Assembly: GCA_001600055.1 (NCBI GenBank)
Contig: BCIV01000014.1
Coordinates: 372,001-436,000 of the forward strand
Length of the DNA: 64,000 nucleotides
Source: Filobasidium wieringae
Lineage: Eukaryota > Basidiomycota > Tremellomycetes > Filobasidiales > Filobasidiaceae
Direction of reading: 5' to 3'
Shown in pieces: positions 11,611 to 23,615 of the stretch. Position 1 is the stretch's first letter. Every line of letters starts with the position of its first letter. Under the pieces are notes generated by a model, which worked only from the letters and a program-made list of their open reading frames with translations, was not told the DNA's origin and did not search any database. Both the position numbers and the translations under genes were made by a program.

Positions 11611-12845
11611 TCTATGTTGAACTTTCGGTCGTTTTTGGTCTCTCCAGTCGCGTAATTAGTTTGCAGGGTATCTAGCGTCGTGTGACTATTGTAGCGAGGA
11701 TCTCTATAAGCTCAAAGCGTGACAGCTCAGATTGACAGACTTGAAAAACTCACTTGATCGTATCCCAAGCTGTGTCTAAACGATAGCGATCAAGCTCGCC
11801 AAGAACGTAAAGAAAACCTTTCTAATCCCCTTCTTTTGAACGCGACGTTTTCTCGTCGGCGTTCCTCTATATGCGTGTTCTTCGTGAAAGAGCAATGGAT
11901 ATCCTGATCCTGATCCTGGTCCTGTTTCCTAGCCTTCTAATTTCTATGTATGTCTATGTGTGCGGACGTCTATGTATGCGTAAGAAGGTCCACGGCGTTG
12001 TTCTGGTAATGATGATCGGTAGAGACGTTGTGGCGTGCGGCGTGATGAGAAGAAGAGCAGAAGGTCGTTGATGCTAGCGTTTCTATAAGGTTGGTTTCGT
12101 TTAGTGTCGACTGCGGTGGATAAGGTGTATGGTATCAATGTATATTAAGGGAGTAGGAGGTGAATTGTACGTAGTCAGTCCTAAAATCCACGCTCCACTC
12201 TGCAGCAGCTACGACGAATTACTAGCTTGACCTCTTGTCAACGGGACAACAAAACAGCGGATGCAAACCCCGTTCCTCCTCCTTATTTCCTACTCATCAC
12301 ATTCGGCCTCGCTTATCAGAAGAGCACGCACAGCAAAAAAACGGGGGCACGCAAGTAGGCCAACAGGTAGACGTCATCCTCTACCCGTGTCATCCGGGGT
12401 AACATGTCACACCGCACGTACCACCTTGACCCAGACCATGTGAATATCGCCGACCACGACGATCATTGCCGCGGCGCAGCACCGAGCGAGAAGACAGCGA
12501 GCAGCAGATATGAAATTAAAAAACGCTACGATCACCGTCAACCACAATAAACGATTCTAACACGTCGTCAATAGTAGAGTAAACAAGCCAACAGAACAGA
12601 AAGGATAGAGGAGAGGTAAGATCGAGCCGAGCGAGATGTAGCAGTCGTCGGATGGGTTGTAGTAGGTAGAAAGCAACCGGTTCGTTTCTCGTAATCACTT
12701 TGCCTAGGAACATCCATCATCCCGCCGCCGCACCAGCTCGTCCCCAAATCACACCTGGTAAACCCAAACTTTCCATGAGCTCTGTTCGCAGATCAATATT
12801 ATACATACCAACTCACCCCCAAACGCATACACCGACCTCAATCAC
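11611..12845. other. Intergenic: leader of the PRM10-like gene and 3' region of RHO1
   Basis: About 1.2 kb without a coding region. A CTCAC (minus-strand GTGAG) near 11750 could be a donor of a 5' UTR intron for the PRM10-like gene. No conserved reading frame was found on either strand. Confidence 0.5.
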
Positions 12846-14554
12846 CTAGAGCACAACACAACCCTTACTCCTCTTGACCTTCTTATGACCGACCAACAAA
12901 GCGGCCCTCGTAGCGACCTGGAAGACTTCCCGGACACCCTGGCCCGTTCGGGAAGAACATTCCATATAGTGCTTCGCTCCGATTTTGGAAGCGACGGCTT
13001 GACCCTAAGTACGGAAAAAAAAAGTTAGTTCGTTCTAATGACTAGATTGTTTTGGTCAAAATCCAAGCCGGGCCGGGTTCGATCTGGCATCATCCAGTTC
13101 CACGCTGGGTTTCTCTTGAATTCGCTCCACTGTGTTGTTGTCCATCAACGCCAGGGATATTTCCATCATATGCCCTGGTCTATTTGCTCTCTTCATCTCT
13201 GTCTTTTCTCCCGTGCTCTTGATCGTGAAATAGATCCTCAATCCCCCAAGCTTCCGCCGACCCAAGATCTCGCCCATAACCAAATACCACAAAAAGGACG
13301 GAATCTCGTAAAAACTCACCTCCTGAGCGGTCACAGGCTTCTGACTAGTCTTTGCGAGCTCGGCAATAGTCCTGTGGTCTCCCCTCAAATCGACCTTGCA
13401 TCCAACAAGGACGATCGGTAAACCTGGGCAAAAGTGGAGAACCTCGGCAATCCACTGTAACAATGCGGAAGAATGAGGGTTAGTAATGGAACGTTAGAAA
13501 GAGTGAGAGGCAGAACGGGACGGACCTTCTCTTGAACGTTGTCGAGCGAATCGGGGGAATCGATTGCGTAACAGATCAAAATAACGTGAGAGTCGGGGTA
13601 AGAGAGGGGACGAAGACGACTGTGATCGTTCACTTGACCATCAGCAAGAATGCCCGTGTGATTGTCATGGTAGAGCAACCCACTCGTAATCTTCCTGACC
13701 AGCGGTATCCCAAAGCGCAAGCTCGACCCTCTTTCCATCCACATCAACATCCGCGACGTAGTTTTCGAAAACGGTAGGAACGTAGACCTGTTGCACGAAA
13801 GTCACAGTAGAATGTGGTTCTTTAGTGATCCACTGCGCCAAGGTGGTATTGGACAGCACGCACCTCGGGGAACATTCCCTTGGAGAAGACGATCAAAAGA
13901 CATGTCTTTCCACACGCTCCGTCACCTTTTGAGACGAGTCAATTTGGTTGAGCGAAAAAACGGGACAAGAATGGTCGTGTCGTAGGGGGGAAGGTGCATT
14001 ATTCAAGGCCCATTCCATCAGGAAGTTGTCGAGATTGCATGATCGTTTGTTGATGTCACCAATGGAAAGGGATGGATTTTTGTAGGCATGGGCGTGTTCA
14101 GTAGTTCGAGATGTAGATAAAGGGCACGAGGATGATAAGACCATAGTCGAGGCGTTGGGACCGTGTTTGTAAAATAGGTGCGCGATAAAGGGAAGCGAAG
14201 GATGGAGTATGTCGTTGAGGGTGGATGAAGATAAAAGAGAAAGGGTGAATCAGTTAACGTGTCGTCGGCGAAATGGGCGGTATTTTTCCGTTCGTTCTGC
14301 ATGGGGTGTTGTCAAAGGGAGAAATCACGTTCCCATTCAGTTGGACTGCTCTGCAAAGGAGAGTATATGTAGCTTTTTGTTTGATCTGATCAATTCGTGA
14401 CCATTTCTAGCGTTGTATGTTCACCATCAACGCTAGCCCTGGCGTGCATTGAGATTGACCTTCTGCATATTCCCTTTCTCGCAACTCAATCACCAACAAA
14501 TAATTGAACCGCGAACTCACCGACAATAACCAACTTCCTTCTGATTTCAGACAT
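12846..14554 (-). CDS. RHO1: Rho1-type small GTPase
   Basis: Rho1 controls cell-wall glucan synthase, protein kinase C signalling and actin polarity at the plasma membrane. The spliced product is about 200 residues. It begins [20 protein letters not shown], then has [18 protein letters not shown] (effector region), [29 protein letters not shown] and [14 protein letters not shown], and ends in [11 protein letters not shown], a CAAX box ending in leucine and so a geranylgeranylation signal. Exon 1 is 14554-14521, followed by an intron of about 595 bp that splits the glycine codon before DGACGK. Another intron, 13319-13005, is about 315 bp; the rest are short. The stop is at 12846-12848. Sequence identity to fungal Rho1 is evident throughout. 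Confidence 0.96.
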
Positions 14555-15173
14555 CTCTCAATTCAATTTATATTATGTTTAGGGTCGATGCGGTCGAGTC
14601 GAGGAGAGACTTCGACAGGTGAGGGAATTCGAAAAGGTTTGATGGTTTGTTGTTCGTTTGCTTTGAAATTGATGAGATCCGTTTGCGTGATTTCGTTCGT
14701 GCGTTCGTAGAGCGAGTTCAGGCCGGCGAGACGGGGTTCAAAAGAAGTTCAGATGGAGAGAATAGAGTGACAAATGGTATGATATGTACAGGTGCAACGA
14801 AGAGTGATGGACGGTGGGAGCCCAGTTGTGTGTGATATGATGCCGACCGAGTAGCTTCCTCCCCGCCTCGCTCAGTCTCCACTCGCTCTGCTCTGCTCAC
14901 CTCTCGCTGTGCTGCAATCGCGTATCAATCGCTCTCTCACGCGTCAATCAGAGCCACGCAGCTGTACGTAATCGGATCTCGCTAAATCATCACTAGCCTA
15001 GGTTGTTGTTCGGTGAGTACTCCTTCGCACAGCGTTATCTAAAGTTTCAGTACACACAAACAGTTATGCATACACCACATCAAAGGGTAAAGACTCTTTC
15101 TCTCAAATTACAAAAACAACTCATTTATCACCGCCAACTAACAAACCTCGAACACCCCTCTTCTCTGTCAAGA
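14555..15173. other. Intergenic: RHO1 promoter and epsin 3' region
   Basis: About 620 bp upstream of the RHO1 start. The part at 14850-14950 has repeated CT-rich tracts (CTCGCTC, CTCTGCTCTGCTC) on the plus strand, typical of a promoter or leader but not diagnostic. No gene was seen. Confidence 0.5.
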
Positions 15174-17128
15174 TCATATCTGGAAGAAAGGCTGCTCACT
15201 CGCCCCGCCTTGTTGCTGCTGCTGTTGCTGCCTGTTGAACGGGTTGGTGTTACCGTAACCACCAGCAGCGCCAGACAGTACAGCTCGTTTGTTACTCTCG
15301 TGGAACGCGCTTCCCACAGGGATACCTGACACACGCAAATCGAGACATCAGCGACACGACTCTTCTGCCTCTCGAGTCAGCCAAGAACCCACGCATAGCA
15401 CCGACATTTCCAAACGTATCAATTCCACCCTCCCTGTTAGCCCAGAGCGCAGCCAATTCGGGATTGGTATCCTTCGTCTTGACATTGAACCCAGTCCTCG
15501 CCTGGGGCTGAGGCTGTTCCTGTTGTTGCGGGACCGGAGCGGGTTGGAAGAAATCGACCGCAGGTGTCTCAGGTTGTTGCGTTTGGACGGGCATAGGGGG
15601 TGGAGGTGCCGCTTGAGACCCGCCAGGGGCGAAGGGGTTATTTGATCGATAACCCGTTGGCTGAGCTTGAAGAGCTTGTTGTTGCATGTACATCTGTTGT
15701 TGCTGCATCTGTTACCGTTTCTCGATCAGTCATCCCGTTCCTCTTTTATCTTTTCTATAACAATAGGCTCACCTGCATCCACTCTTGCCTCTGCCTTTCC
15801 TGCTCGGCCATCATCATCTGTTGCCTCATATACTCTTCCTGTTGCTGTTGTTGCTGTTGCTGTAACATCTGTTGACGCATGTATTCTTCTTGTTGTTGAC
15901 GCATCATCTGTTCCTGCTGTTGTTGTTGCTGCATGAACGGCTGTGAGTTAAGAGAGATTTCATGAGCTTCGAGATCTTTCTAATCGAAGATAAATGATAC
16001 GCACATTGAAACTGGTATACTGTGGTTGCCTGTACCCAAACAACCGTCGAGATACATCAGTCTTATGTTCCCTTCAGCAATCGAGCCTCGTGAATGAATG
16101 GGGACTGACATCTGCAGGCCATCATCGAAAAGAGCGTTCGCATTACTATCCTCAAGATTCTTCCGTCGCTTGGACTCCTCTTCCTCCGACAGAGCCAGGG
16201 CTTTGCGCAGATCGTCCTCCCTATTCGGAATTAGCGGGAGCGTCAGGAGGATACAGACAAGACAATGCACAAGCAAGATAAACGGGTTGACACTGACTCT
16301 TGATTCCGAGCACGTCTTCGAGCATCATCGTCGTCCTGTACCCTCTTACTCTCCTCGATAGCCCTCTTGAGATCATCGTCCTCGTCTCTATTCCTGTTCG
16401 GTTTGAACTGCTTCTGTTCTTCCCTCGGCGGTGGTCTCCTTCCCTCATCCCTATCCCCAAAGTCATCTTCCCCTCTCAATCCACTCTCCGCGATATTCCC
16501 TAACATCCTCTCCCTCATAGCTCCCCGACTGCGTCGCTCGTTTCGTAATCGATCCTCGTCTTGGAGAAGGTTGGTGATATCTTTGGCTTTCTGCCGGACG
16601 TTTGCACCAACGTCTTTGCCCTCTTCGTCGACATAAACGAACTCTTTGAGGGTTTTCACGATGTAGATATTATCTCGGAAATAGAGTACGACGTTCTCAG
16701 AGCCGGCGTGAAGGACGTAGTCCAGAAGAGTCAGGGCCTGAGTTGGGTATCCATCAAATCGATCAGATTTCTTTCTCCCTCATCTCTATTCGACCAAGAT
16801 TCAATCTTACCTTGAAAACATGCCTCCAGTTCTTTCCCTTGTCGTTCAACCTCTTATCAAGCATCTCCATCACCTCGATAAACTCGTTCTGGCTATAAGT
16901 CATCTGAGCAATCTCGTTCATCTGAGTCCCCGAAGGTCCCCATGGATCGTTAGATGTCGCTCCTCTTATTTTGACTTGAGTGTCGGAATATCCTTTGGTG
17001 TAGTTTTTGGCTACGCGAACTGCTCCCCGACCGCTAAATGAAGGGTAGTGAAGGGCAAATCAGTGAACTGATCAGACAGACGAAAGAGCAGAATGGATTT
17101 ACAGGTGAGACAGTGATTGCGCTGCCAT
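15174..17128 (-). CDS. ENT1: Epsin-type endocytic adaptor with ENTH domain
   Basis: Epsins bind PtdIns(4,5)P2, ubiquitin and clathrin/Eps15 at endocytic sites. Exon 1 encodes MAAQSLSHL and joins across a GTAAAT...TTTAG intron to GRGAVRVAKNYTKGYSDTQV, an ENTH start. The ENTH domain continues through DPWGPSGTQMNEIAQMTY, ALTLLDYVLHAGSENVV and KDITNLLQDEDRLRNER. Downstream are two ubiquitin-interacting-motif-like helices (DDDLKRAIEESKRVQ and LRKALALSEEEESKRR), a glutamine-rich middle (CAG/CAA runs at 15670-15930), and NPF motifs (NPFAPGG at about 15640 and NPFNRQ near the C-terminus) for EH-domain partners. The stop is at 15174-15176 after EQPFFQI. Which yeast epsin (ENT1 or ENT2) it matches better cannot be decided by eye. 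Confidence 0.93.
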
Positions 17129-17561
17129 TTCGAGTGTACTTTGGGTGGTTTAGATTTGGTATTAAGCTTGCAAGTTTAGGGTAGAGTACGATATGAGGTT
17201 CAGATCAAGATCGAGATCGATGGTATTGCTGTGTTGACTGTTGAGGTGAGATGCGAAAGAGCTGCGCTGTTGCGATCGAATTATGAGCAGCAATAGTCAT
17301 CCTGGTTCTGGCTGGTTCAAGATATGACGCAGCCATCCCATCGCCTGCCAAGTGACTCCGCCTTAACTCTTGCGCATTCACAGCCACGGATCGTTTCTCA
17401 CGCGCCAGATCTGCTCGATTTCATTCGTTCCAACCTTTTCAATTGCTTATTGTCATTCAGCGTCGCACACCTCACTCGCCGTTTCTACTCAAAGAGCAAG
17501 AGGTCCTCCCACAGCCTTTACCTCTCAAACACAAAAACAGTCTACGTATAGACCAACCATT
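17129..17561. promoter_or_regulatory. Shared upstream region of epsin and TIF32
   Basis: This 433-bp gap separates two divergent start codons, so both promoters must lie here or in the leaders. A CT/CA-rich tract (17440-17555) directly precedes the TIF32 ATG, as is common in highly expressed yeast genes. No factor site can be assigned with confidence. Confidence 0.6.
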
Positions 17562-20500
17562 ATGAACAGGGGTTACGTCAAGCCTGAGACCGTCCTCAAG
17601 GTGGGTCAAAGGTCGCTCAGAACTGGTCGTTCGTATTGCTAAATTCAGTCATCACCTCGAGAATAGAGGTCAGAGGACTTGTTGGCTCTCGGTACACCTC
17701 AGTCCGAGCAGCAGGCGTTGGATAGTCTTACCGAGGTCTTCCAAAAGTGAGTCTCTTGCCGGGAGATTGCAATTTGGCATTCTGTGTCCTAATCGCTAAC
17801 AACGCAACAAACAGCAAACGATTCAAATCCATCCCCCTTCCCGTCCTCGAACCCATCGTCCTTAAACTCTTGCAACTATGCACCAACCTCAAAAAGAACC
17901 GACTCGCTCGTGATGCGCTCAGTTTGTACAAATCCGCCGCTCAACAAGTCTCTATTCCCTCTATCGAATTGGTCCTCAAGAACTTCCTCGCTGGAGCTGA
18001 AGAGAAGCTCAAGCTCGCTCAGGAAGAGGCGGCAGGAATTATTGGAGAACAAGCTGGAGAGGAGAAAGCCAAGAAGGACGATGACGACGAGGAAGATGAT
18101 CTTGAGCTTCCCCTTCAACCTCACACTCTGTTGTTCGAATCCCTCATGGGAGATGACTCTGCTTCTACCGTACCTACTACTTCTGGGGATGCTGGAAAGG
18201 ACAAGGATAGGGTTGAGAGGAAGATCGTTACTCCTTGGTTGAGGTTCGCCTGGGAGGCGTACAAGACTTGTTTGGATGTCAGCAAGAACAATGCCAGGTT
18301 GGAGGTTGTCTACCACGTAAGTCCATGCTTTTAAAGGATCTTCCGGGGTCATCATCTGATCATACATGTATATTGGTGGTACAGCAAGTCGCCCTCCAGG
18401 CTTTCGGATTCTGCCGTACTCACGGAAGGAAATCAGAGTTCCGTCGTCTTACCGATCAACTCCGTAAAGATCTCGCCAACGCTCAGAAATACAACCAACA
18501 GACCCATTCCATCAACTTCTCCGACTCGGAGACTTTCTCCCGATTCTTGGACACTAGGTTCCAGCAACTCGAGGTCGCCGTCGAACTGGAGTTGTGGCAA
18601 GAAGCGTTCCGTTCGGTCGAGGATGTTCACGGGCTTTTGTCCTTGCCTGCAGCCAAGAAGGGTCTGAAGAGGGAGATGATGGCCAACTACTACGAGAAAC
18701 TTACCAGGATCTTTAAGGCCGAGGGTGGAACTGGTACCATGGCTGTCTTCCACGCTGCCGCTTGGGCTCGTTACATGCAGAACGCCGAGAACATCACTCA
18801 AGGAGGAGTCAACGAGAAGGCGCCTGGGGCTGTTCTCTTGAGCGCTTTGGCTGTTCCTCTTAGTCAGGTTGAGGGTGTTAGTGGAGAGGGCAGGAATGGG
18901 CACAGGTTGACGACGCTCTTGAACCTGAACAAGATGCCTACCAGGGCTGGATTGTTGAGGGATATCGTGAGTACAGAGCTTTAAAAGTCATGGATCTAAC
19001 ATAGTATACTGATGTTGTCGATGGTACGTTTCAGATCAACAAGAACATCTTGCACCGAGTACCCAAGGATCTGTCCGAGCTTTACAAGGCTCTCGAAGTT
19101 GATTTCCACCCTTTGACCGCCTGCAAGACCATCGCTCCGTTGGTCGCTTCCATCCACCAAGACTCTGATTACGCACCCTACATTCGTTCCTTGAAGCCCG
19201 TCGTTCTCTCTCGATTGCTCCAGTCCCTTTCCGAAGTCTACTCGACCATCTCGATCAGCTACGTTATGGGTCTCGTCAAGCCTTTCGAGAACGGACCTTG
19301 GGCTACCAACGAGAAGGATTTGGAAACTTTCTTGATGGCCGCCAGCAAGAGGGGAGAGTTGGGTGTTGCCGTCGATCACGTCACCAAGGCTATCACTTTC
19401 CAGCAGGAACAGGCCGTCAAGCCCGTCGTTCTCAGTGAGATCAATAACTTGACCGACTTGTCCACTACCGGACAGTCTAGTCAGATCGCCAGGTTGGCTC
19501 AGGCTTTGCAGAACACCATCCAGTACTTGAACCCATCCATCTTGGAGGAGGCTCAGGCTGCCAGGACCAAGGCGTTCGCTGAAGCTCTCGCTATGGTCGA
19601 GGACGAGAGGAAAGCTGCCGAACACCGTCGTGCCATTGTTCAATACCGACGCGAGCAGTTGGAGAAGATCAACGCCAAGAAGGAGAAGCAGGAGGCCGAT
19701 GCCAAGGCCGCTCGTGCCAGGCAGGCTTCTGAGGAAGCTGCCGCAAGGGAAGCTGAAGCTTACAGGGAGAGAGAGAGAGACAGGGTCAGGAAGGAGATCG
19801 AGTCCATCAGGAATGAGGAGGCTAGGAAGTTGGCTGAAACTCTGAAGGCTCGTGGTGGATTGAAGGTCGATATCGATGCCATGGACAACATGGATACCGA
19901 TAAGCTCTTGCAACTGCAGAGTCAGCAGATCGAGAAGGAGCAGAAGAACATCACCGAGAGGATGAGGATCATCTCCAAGCGAGTTGATCACCTCGAGAGG
20001 GCGTTCAGGAAGGAGGAGAGGCCTTTGCTGGAAGCAGATTACGAGAAGCAGAAGCAAGCCGATGTCGACGCTCACAAGGCTTCCATCGCTGCCGCTCAGC
20101 AGGCTGCTCTCGAGAAGCATCAGTTGGATCTCGCTCTCAAGGAGAGGTTGAGCAGGATGATGGCTGATTACAACAAGACCAAGGAGGTCATCGAAAGTGC
20201 CAGGAAGGAAGAGTTCGCACAGAAGAAGGCTGAGGCCGACAGGAAGATTGCTGAGGAGAAGAAGGCATACAAGGACAAGGTTCTCAAGCAGCGAGCTGAG
20301 AAGAGGAAGCAAGAGGAGGCTGCTCGTGCTGAGAGAGAACGAGCTGAGCGAGAAGAGGAAGGTTAGTCGCTTTCACTATATTTCAAATTGAAAGATTCCT
20401 CTAATCGATCTTCTTGTTTCTACAGAACGTACTGCCGCTGAGGAGAGGGCCCAGGCTGAAGCTGCCGCAAAGGCTGAGGCTGATGCCAAGGCTAACGCTG

Positions 20501-21063
20501 ACAGGAGGGCTGCCCGAGAAGCTGAGCGACAGAAGGACATCGAGGCCGCTCGTAAACGACTCGAGGCCGAGGAAGAGCGTGAGCGCCGAAGACAGGCCGA
20601 CAGGGCTGGCCCTGTTCGGGCTCCTTACGCTGCTCCTGCGCCATCCGCTACTGCGCCATCTCCTGCCGCTGGAGGTGAGCGTCGCAGATTGAACCTTGCT
20701 CCTAGGACGCAACCTGTATCTGCTCAGGCCGAGAGCCCTGCCGCCCCTGCTCGAACGGAATCTCCTGCTGCCGCCCCTGCCCCTGCCCGTACCGCTACTC
20801 CCGCTGCTGCTTCTCCTGCTGCTGGAGGAGTTTGGAAACCCAGCAACAAGTGGGCGGACCGTTCGACATCTGGACCTGCTCCTTCCGCCCCTGCTGCTCC
20901 CCCCGCTACTAACGGCTCCGCTGCTGCTGCACCCCCTGCATCGGCGAACGCACCTGCTATGGGCTGGAGAGAACGTGTGGCTGCCAAGGCAGCTGCTGGT
21001 GGAGCCTCGACCGACGCTCCTCCTCCGTCTTCCGGTGGGTACAAACCTCCCGGTCGTAGGTAA
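17562..21063 (+). CDS. TIF32: Translation initiation factor eIF3 subunit a
   Basis: eIF3a is the scaffold subunit of eIF3, which binds the 40S ribosome and recruits initiation factors. The first exon (17562-17600) encodes MNRGYVKPETVLK; exon 2 (17667-17746) gives RSEDLLALGTPQSEQQALDS; then NKRFKSIPLPVLEPIVLKLL follows. The helical N-terminal region and PCI domain run to about 19450 (FGFCRTHGRKSEFRRL, FQQLEVAVELELWQEAFRSV, ISYVMGLVKPFENG). After this comes a long charged coiled coil rich in Arg/Glu/Ala, and a final alanine/proline-rich tail ending SGGYKPPGRR. Short introns are also seen near 17750, 18320, 18970 and 20363. The product is about 1,050 residues. An acidic insert (KKDDDDEEDDLELPLQ, about 18075-18115) lies within the N-terminal half. 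The gene is convergent with the dihydroorotate dehydrogenase gene (about 240 bp between stops). Confidence 0.96.
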
Positions 21064-21304
21064 AGATACAAACTTGTAACCATATGATTATGTTTGCTTC
21101 GGTATAAATCGCATTCACTGTTTCCACGACCGTCTTTGCCGTGCCGTTCTTCTTCGAGCTTGAGCAGTTGCGGAACTAATTGATCTCTCGGCCTCGAACC
21201 TTTGATCGATACATTCTGTGAAAAGCGATGGTTTTCGGTTTGACGGATATGCAATGTATGTGATATTTCGTTTTTGTATGATACATCAACCCCCTCTTTC
21301 TAGC

Positions 21305-23311
21305 TCATACCATCCTCCTTTCACCCCTAGTGACCTCGTTGATCCAAGTCAAATGAGGAGATTCCCTCTTGATCGCTGGACCCGCTTCGATAGCGATATC
21401 CTCCTGTTTCCCCGTCCCGATCTCCAGAGTCTCGCTCGTGCTAGGGACCGAGCTGTTGGGCCCAGAGACAGGAGTGGAAGAAGGGGAGGTGCTGGTGCTG
21501 GGCCTGACCGCGGGTGCGTTGGGAAGATGAGGATGAGCCATAACTTGCTGAGCTCTTCCTAGGAAATCGCTCAGTTGTTTGGTGACTGCAGGGACGACTC
21601 CGTTCCCATGAGGCGCAAACGGGCTATCCTCCGATCGACCAGACGTGGCCGCATCGGCCGATCCAAAGGGAATCGCCTTGATCTCTTCCTTCTTCACCTG
21701 ATCCGCCTTCCCACCCATCCCCCGTTCAGCGAGTAAATCTTCCCATGGGGTGTAATCCGCTCCACTCTTGATCTGCTGTACGGTCCCCAACAGATCCTTG
21801 CTGACCTTTTCCACCCCCTTGCTCCAATCCCTCTCTGCCCTGCGGGTGACGGATTTCCAGCTCTCCCCCTCGTTCGAGAGCTGTTCGGTCATCTCGTCCT
21901 TGATCTTACGAGGAAACCCGATCCCTTGGTACCCGAACGCGGTGTAGGCTTGAACGATCGAGGCCCCCGCTTGAGCGTATTCTATAGCGTCTGCACCGGA
22001 GGAAATCCCTCCGCATCCGATGATAGGGATCGAAGGTGGTAACAGCGGTCTGAGCGTTTTCAAAGCGAGCAGAGCGAAAGGTTTGATAGGAGTTCCGGAG
22101 AGTCCACCGGTTTCGTGTTGATTGGCTAAGTGGATCGATGATTTACTTTAGTCTCTCCGTACGGCACGTTTACTGGTGTGAACGATAAAGGATTGAGTGA
22201 CTTACGTGAAATCAAACCCAACCCTTCCCTCTTGACCGTAGTGTTGCTAACGATGACACCCTCCACTCCACTCCCCCTTACAGCCCGAGCGATATCTTCC
22301 AACTCGTCTTCCCCCAGATCAGGAGCGATCTTGACGACGACCTTTGCCTTGTCTTCCTTCTTACCCGGAAGGGCGTCCCGTTCCTTGGTAACGTCCTGTA
22401 ACAATTTTGTCAAAAAGTTACTGGACTGGAGTGAACGGAGACCGGGGGTGTTGGGTGATGAGACGTTTATGACCAATACGTCCGCATAGGGGCCGAGGAG
22501 TTTGACACCGGAGATATAATCGTCGTTGCTCTCCGCTGCGCTCGTCTTGTTCTTTCCCAGGTTGACGGCGAGGAGATGACCCGGTCTCAAGGATTTAGGT
22601 AATCCGGTAGGGGGAAGGATCCGGAGTCCGGTGATGGGATTGCTAGGGTCGTAATCGGGGAACAAGGAGGGGTGTTCATTAGCAAACGATCTAATCCGAT
22701 CTTGTAACCTCCAAAGCGTCTGTCGATGTCCGGCCGAGTTGAACCCGTATCGGTTGATACAAGCGTTATCCTCTTCCAACCTGAAGAATCGAGGTTTGGG
22801 GTTACCCGGTTGTGGTAAGGGAGTGACGGAACCGATCTCGACGTAACCGAATCCGAGGTCGAAGAGACCGTCGATCGCTTCCGCGTCTTTATCGAATCCT
22901 GCAGCGATTCCTACGGGGTTGGAAAGTTCTTTATCCCAGAGCTGTAGTGCAGAGAATCTAATCGGCTATTTGGTTGAGAACGATCCACGCAGGCGGACTG
23001 ACCATAGCACTCAACCTCTCATCGTCCACACCCTTATCCTTCGGCCTAGCCCAAGCTCCTGCACCTAATAACCTGATCGCCATCCTGTGACTCTGTTCCG
23101 CATCCATAGTGGCCCTGATGATAGGCATGGCGACATGCTCGTGTATGATCGAACGGGAATCGTAATAGTACGCTACGAAAGCGAGGGAACCTCCGAGCAG
23201 ACCGACCGTCCCCATACCTCTACGCAATGGAGAGTGGGTCTTGGTCGATGCATGGCGGCACGCCTGAGGTTTAGCAGCCGACAGGATTGGTCTTGTTGAA
23301 TGGCGGTACAT
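21305..23311 (-). CDS. DHODH: Dihydroorotate dehydrogenase, mitochondrial class 2, with C-terminal extension
   Basis: This enzyme oxidises dihydroorotate to orotate (step 4 of pyrimidine synthesis) at the inner mitochondrial membrane, passing electrons to quinone. The N-terminus is basic (MYRHSTRPILSAAKPQACRH), as in a mitochondrial presequence, followed by a single membrane segment (GTVGLLGGSLAFVAYYY). The catalytic barrel has GFGYVEIGSVTPLPQPGNPK, EEDNACINRYGFNSAGH, LVINVSSPNTPGLRSLQSS (with the class 2 catalytic serine), APDLGEDELEDIARAV, VSNTTVKREGL, and IGCGGISSGADAIEYAQAGA for FMN phosphate. Introns are near 22,130 and 22,955. After the usual family end (FPRKIKDEM) the frame continues for about 170 residues of low-complexity Ser/Pro/Glu sequence to the stop at 21305; this extension is unusual. 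It is divergent from the reductase-like gene at 23616. Confidence 0.95.
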
Positions 23312-23615
23312 GATTTTGGTGGACCAGAGAGTTTTCTAGATTTATTTCGGAACAGAGCTCGAGTCGAATTGACGTTGAACCTTTGTCAAGTGATGTCACT
23401 CGGGGGGTACATTGAACGTACGGACATGCACAGGGATACGATGTCCGCTGATGATCTGACTCACGACGAGTTCGAATCTGTGGTCATGCCATTTACATTT
23501 TGCTCGTATTTATTGTCGCTAGATCGAAATGAACGATCCACTGTAATTAGAAATTTATAGCAAGATAGAAGACAGAGACATCGATTTGGGAAAGATAATC
23601 GGGCGAAAGTGAGAT
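23312..23615. promoter_or_regulatory. Shared upstream region of the DHODH and reductase-like genes
   Basis: A gap of 304 bp between two divergent starts that must hold both promoters. It is AT-richer than its flanks. No specific site was recognised. Confidence 0.5.

Noticed and set aside
13068..13082. B-box-like GGGTTCGATC in a RHO1 intron
   Set aside because: No partner A box or cloverleaf.
18996..20312. A 438-codon open frame on the minus strand inside TIF32
   Set aside because: It mirrors the strongly biased Lys/Glu/Arg codons of eIF3a. Its translation is Leu/Ser/Gly-rich low complexity with no domain.
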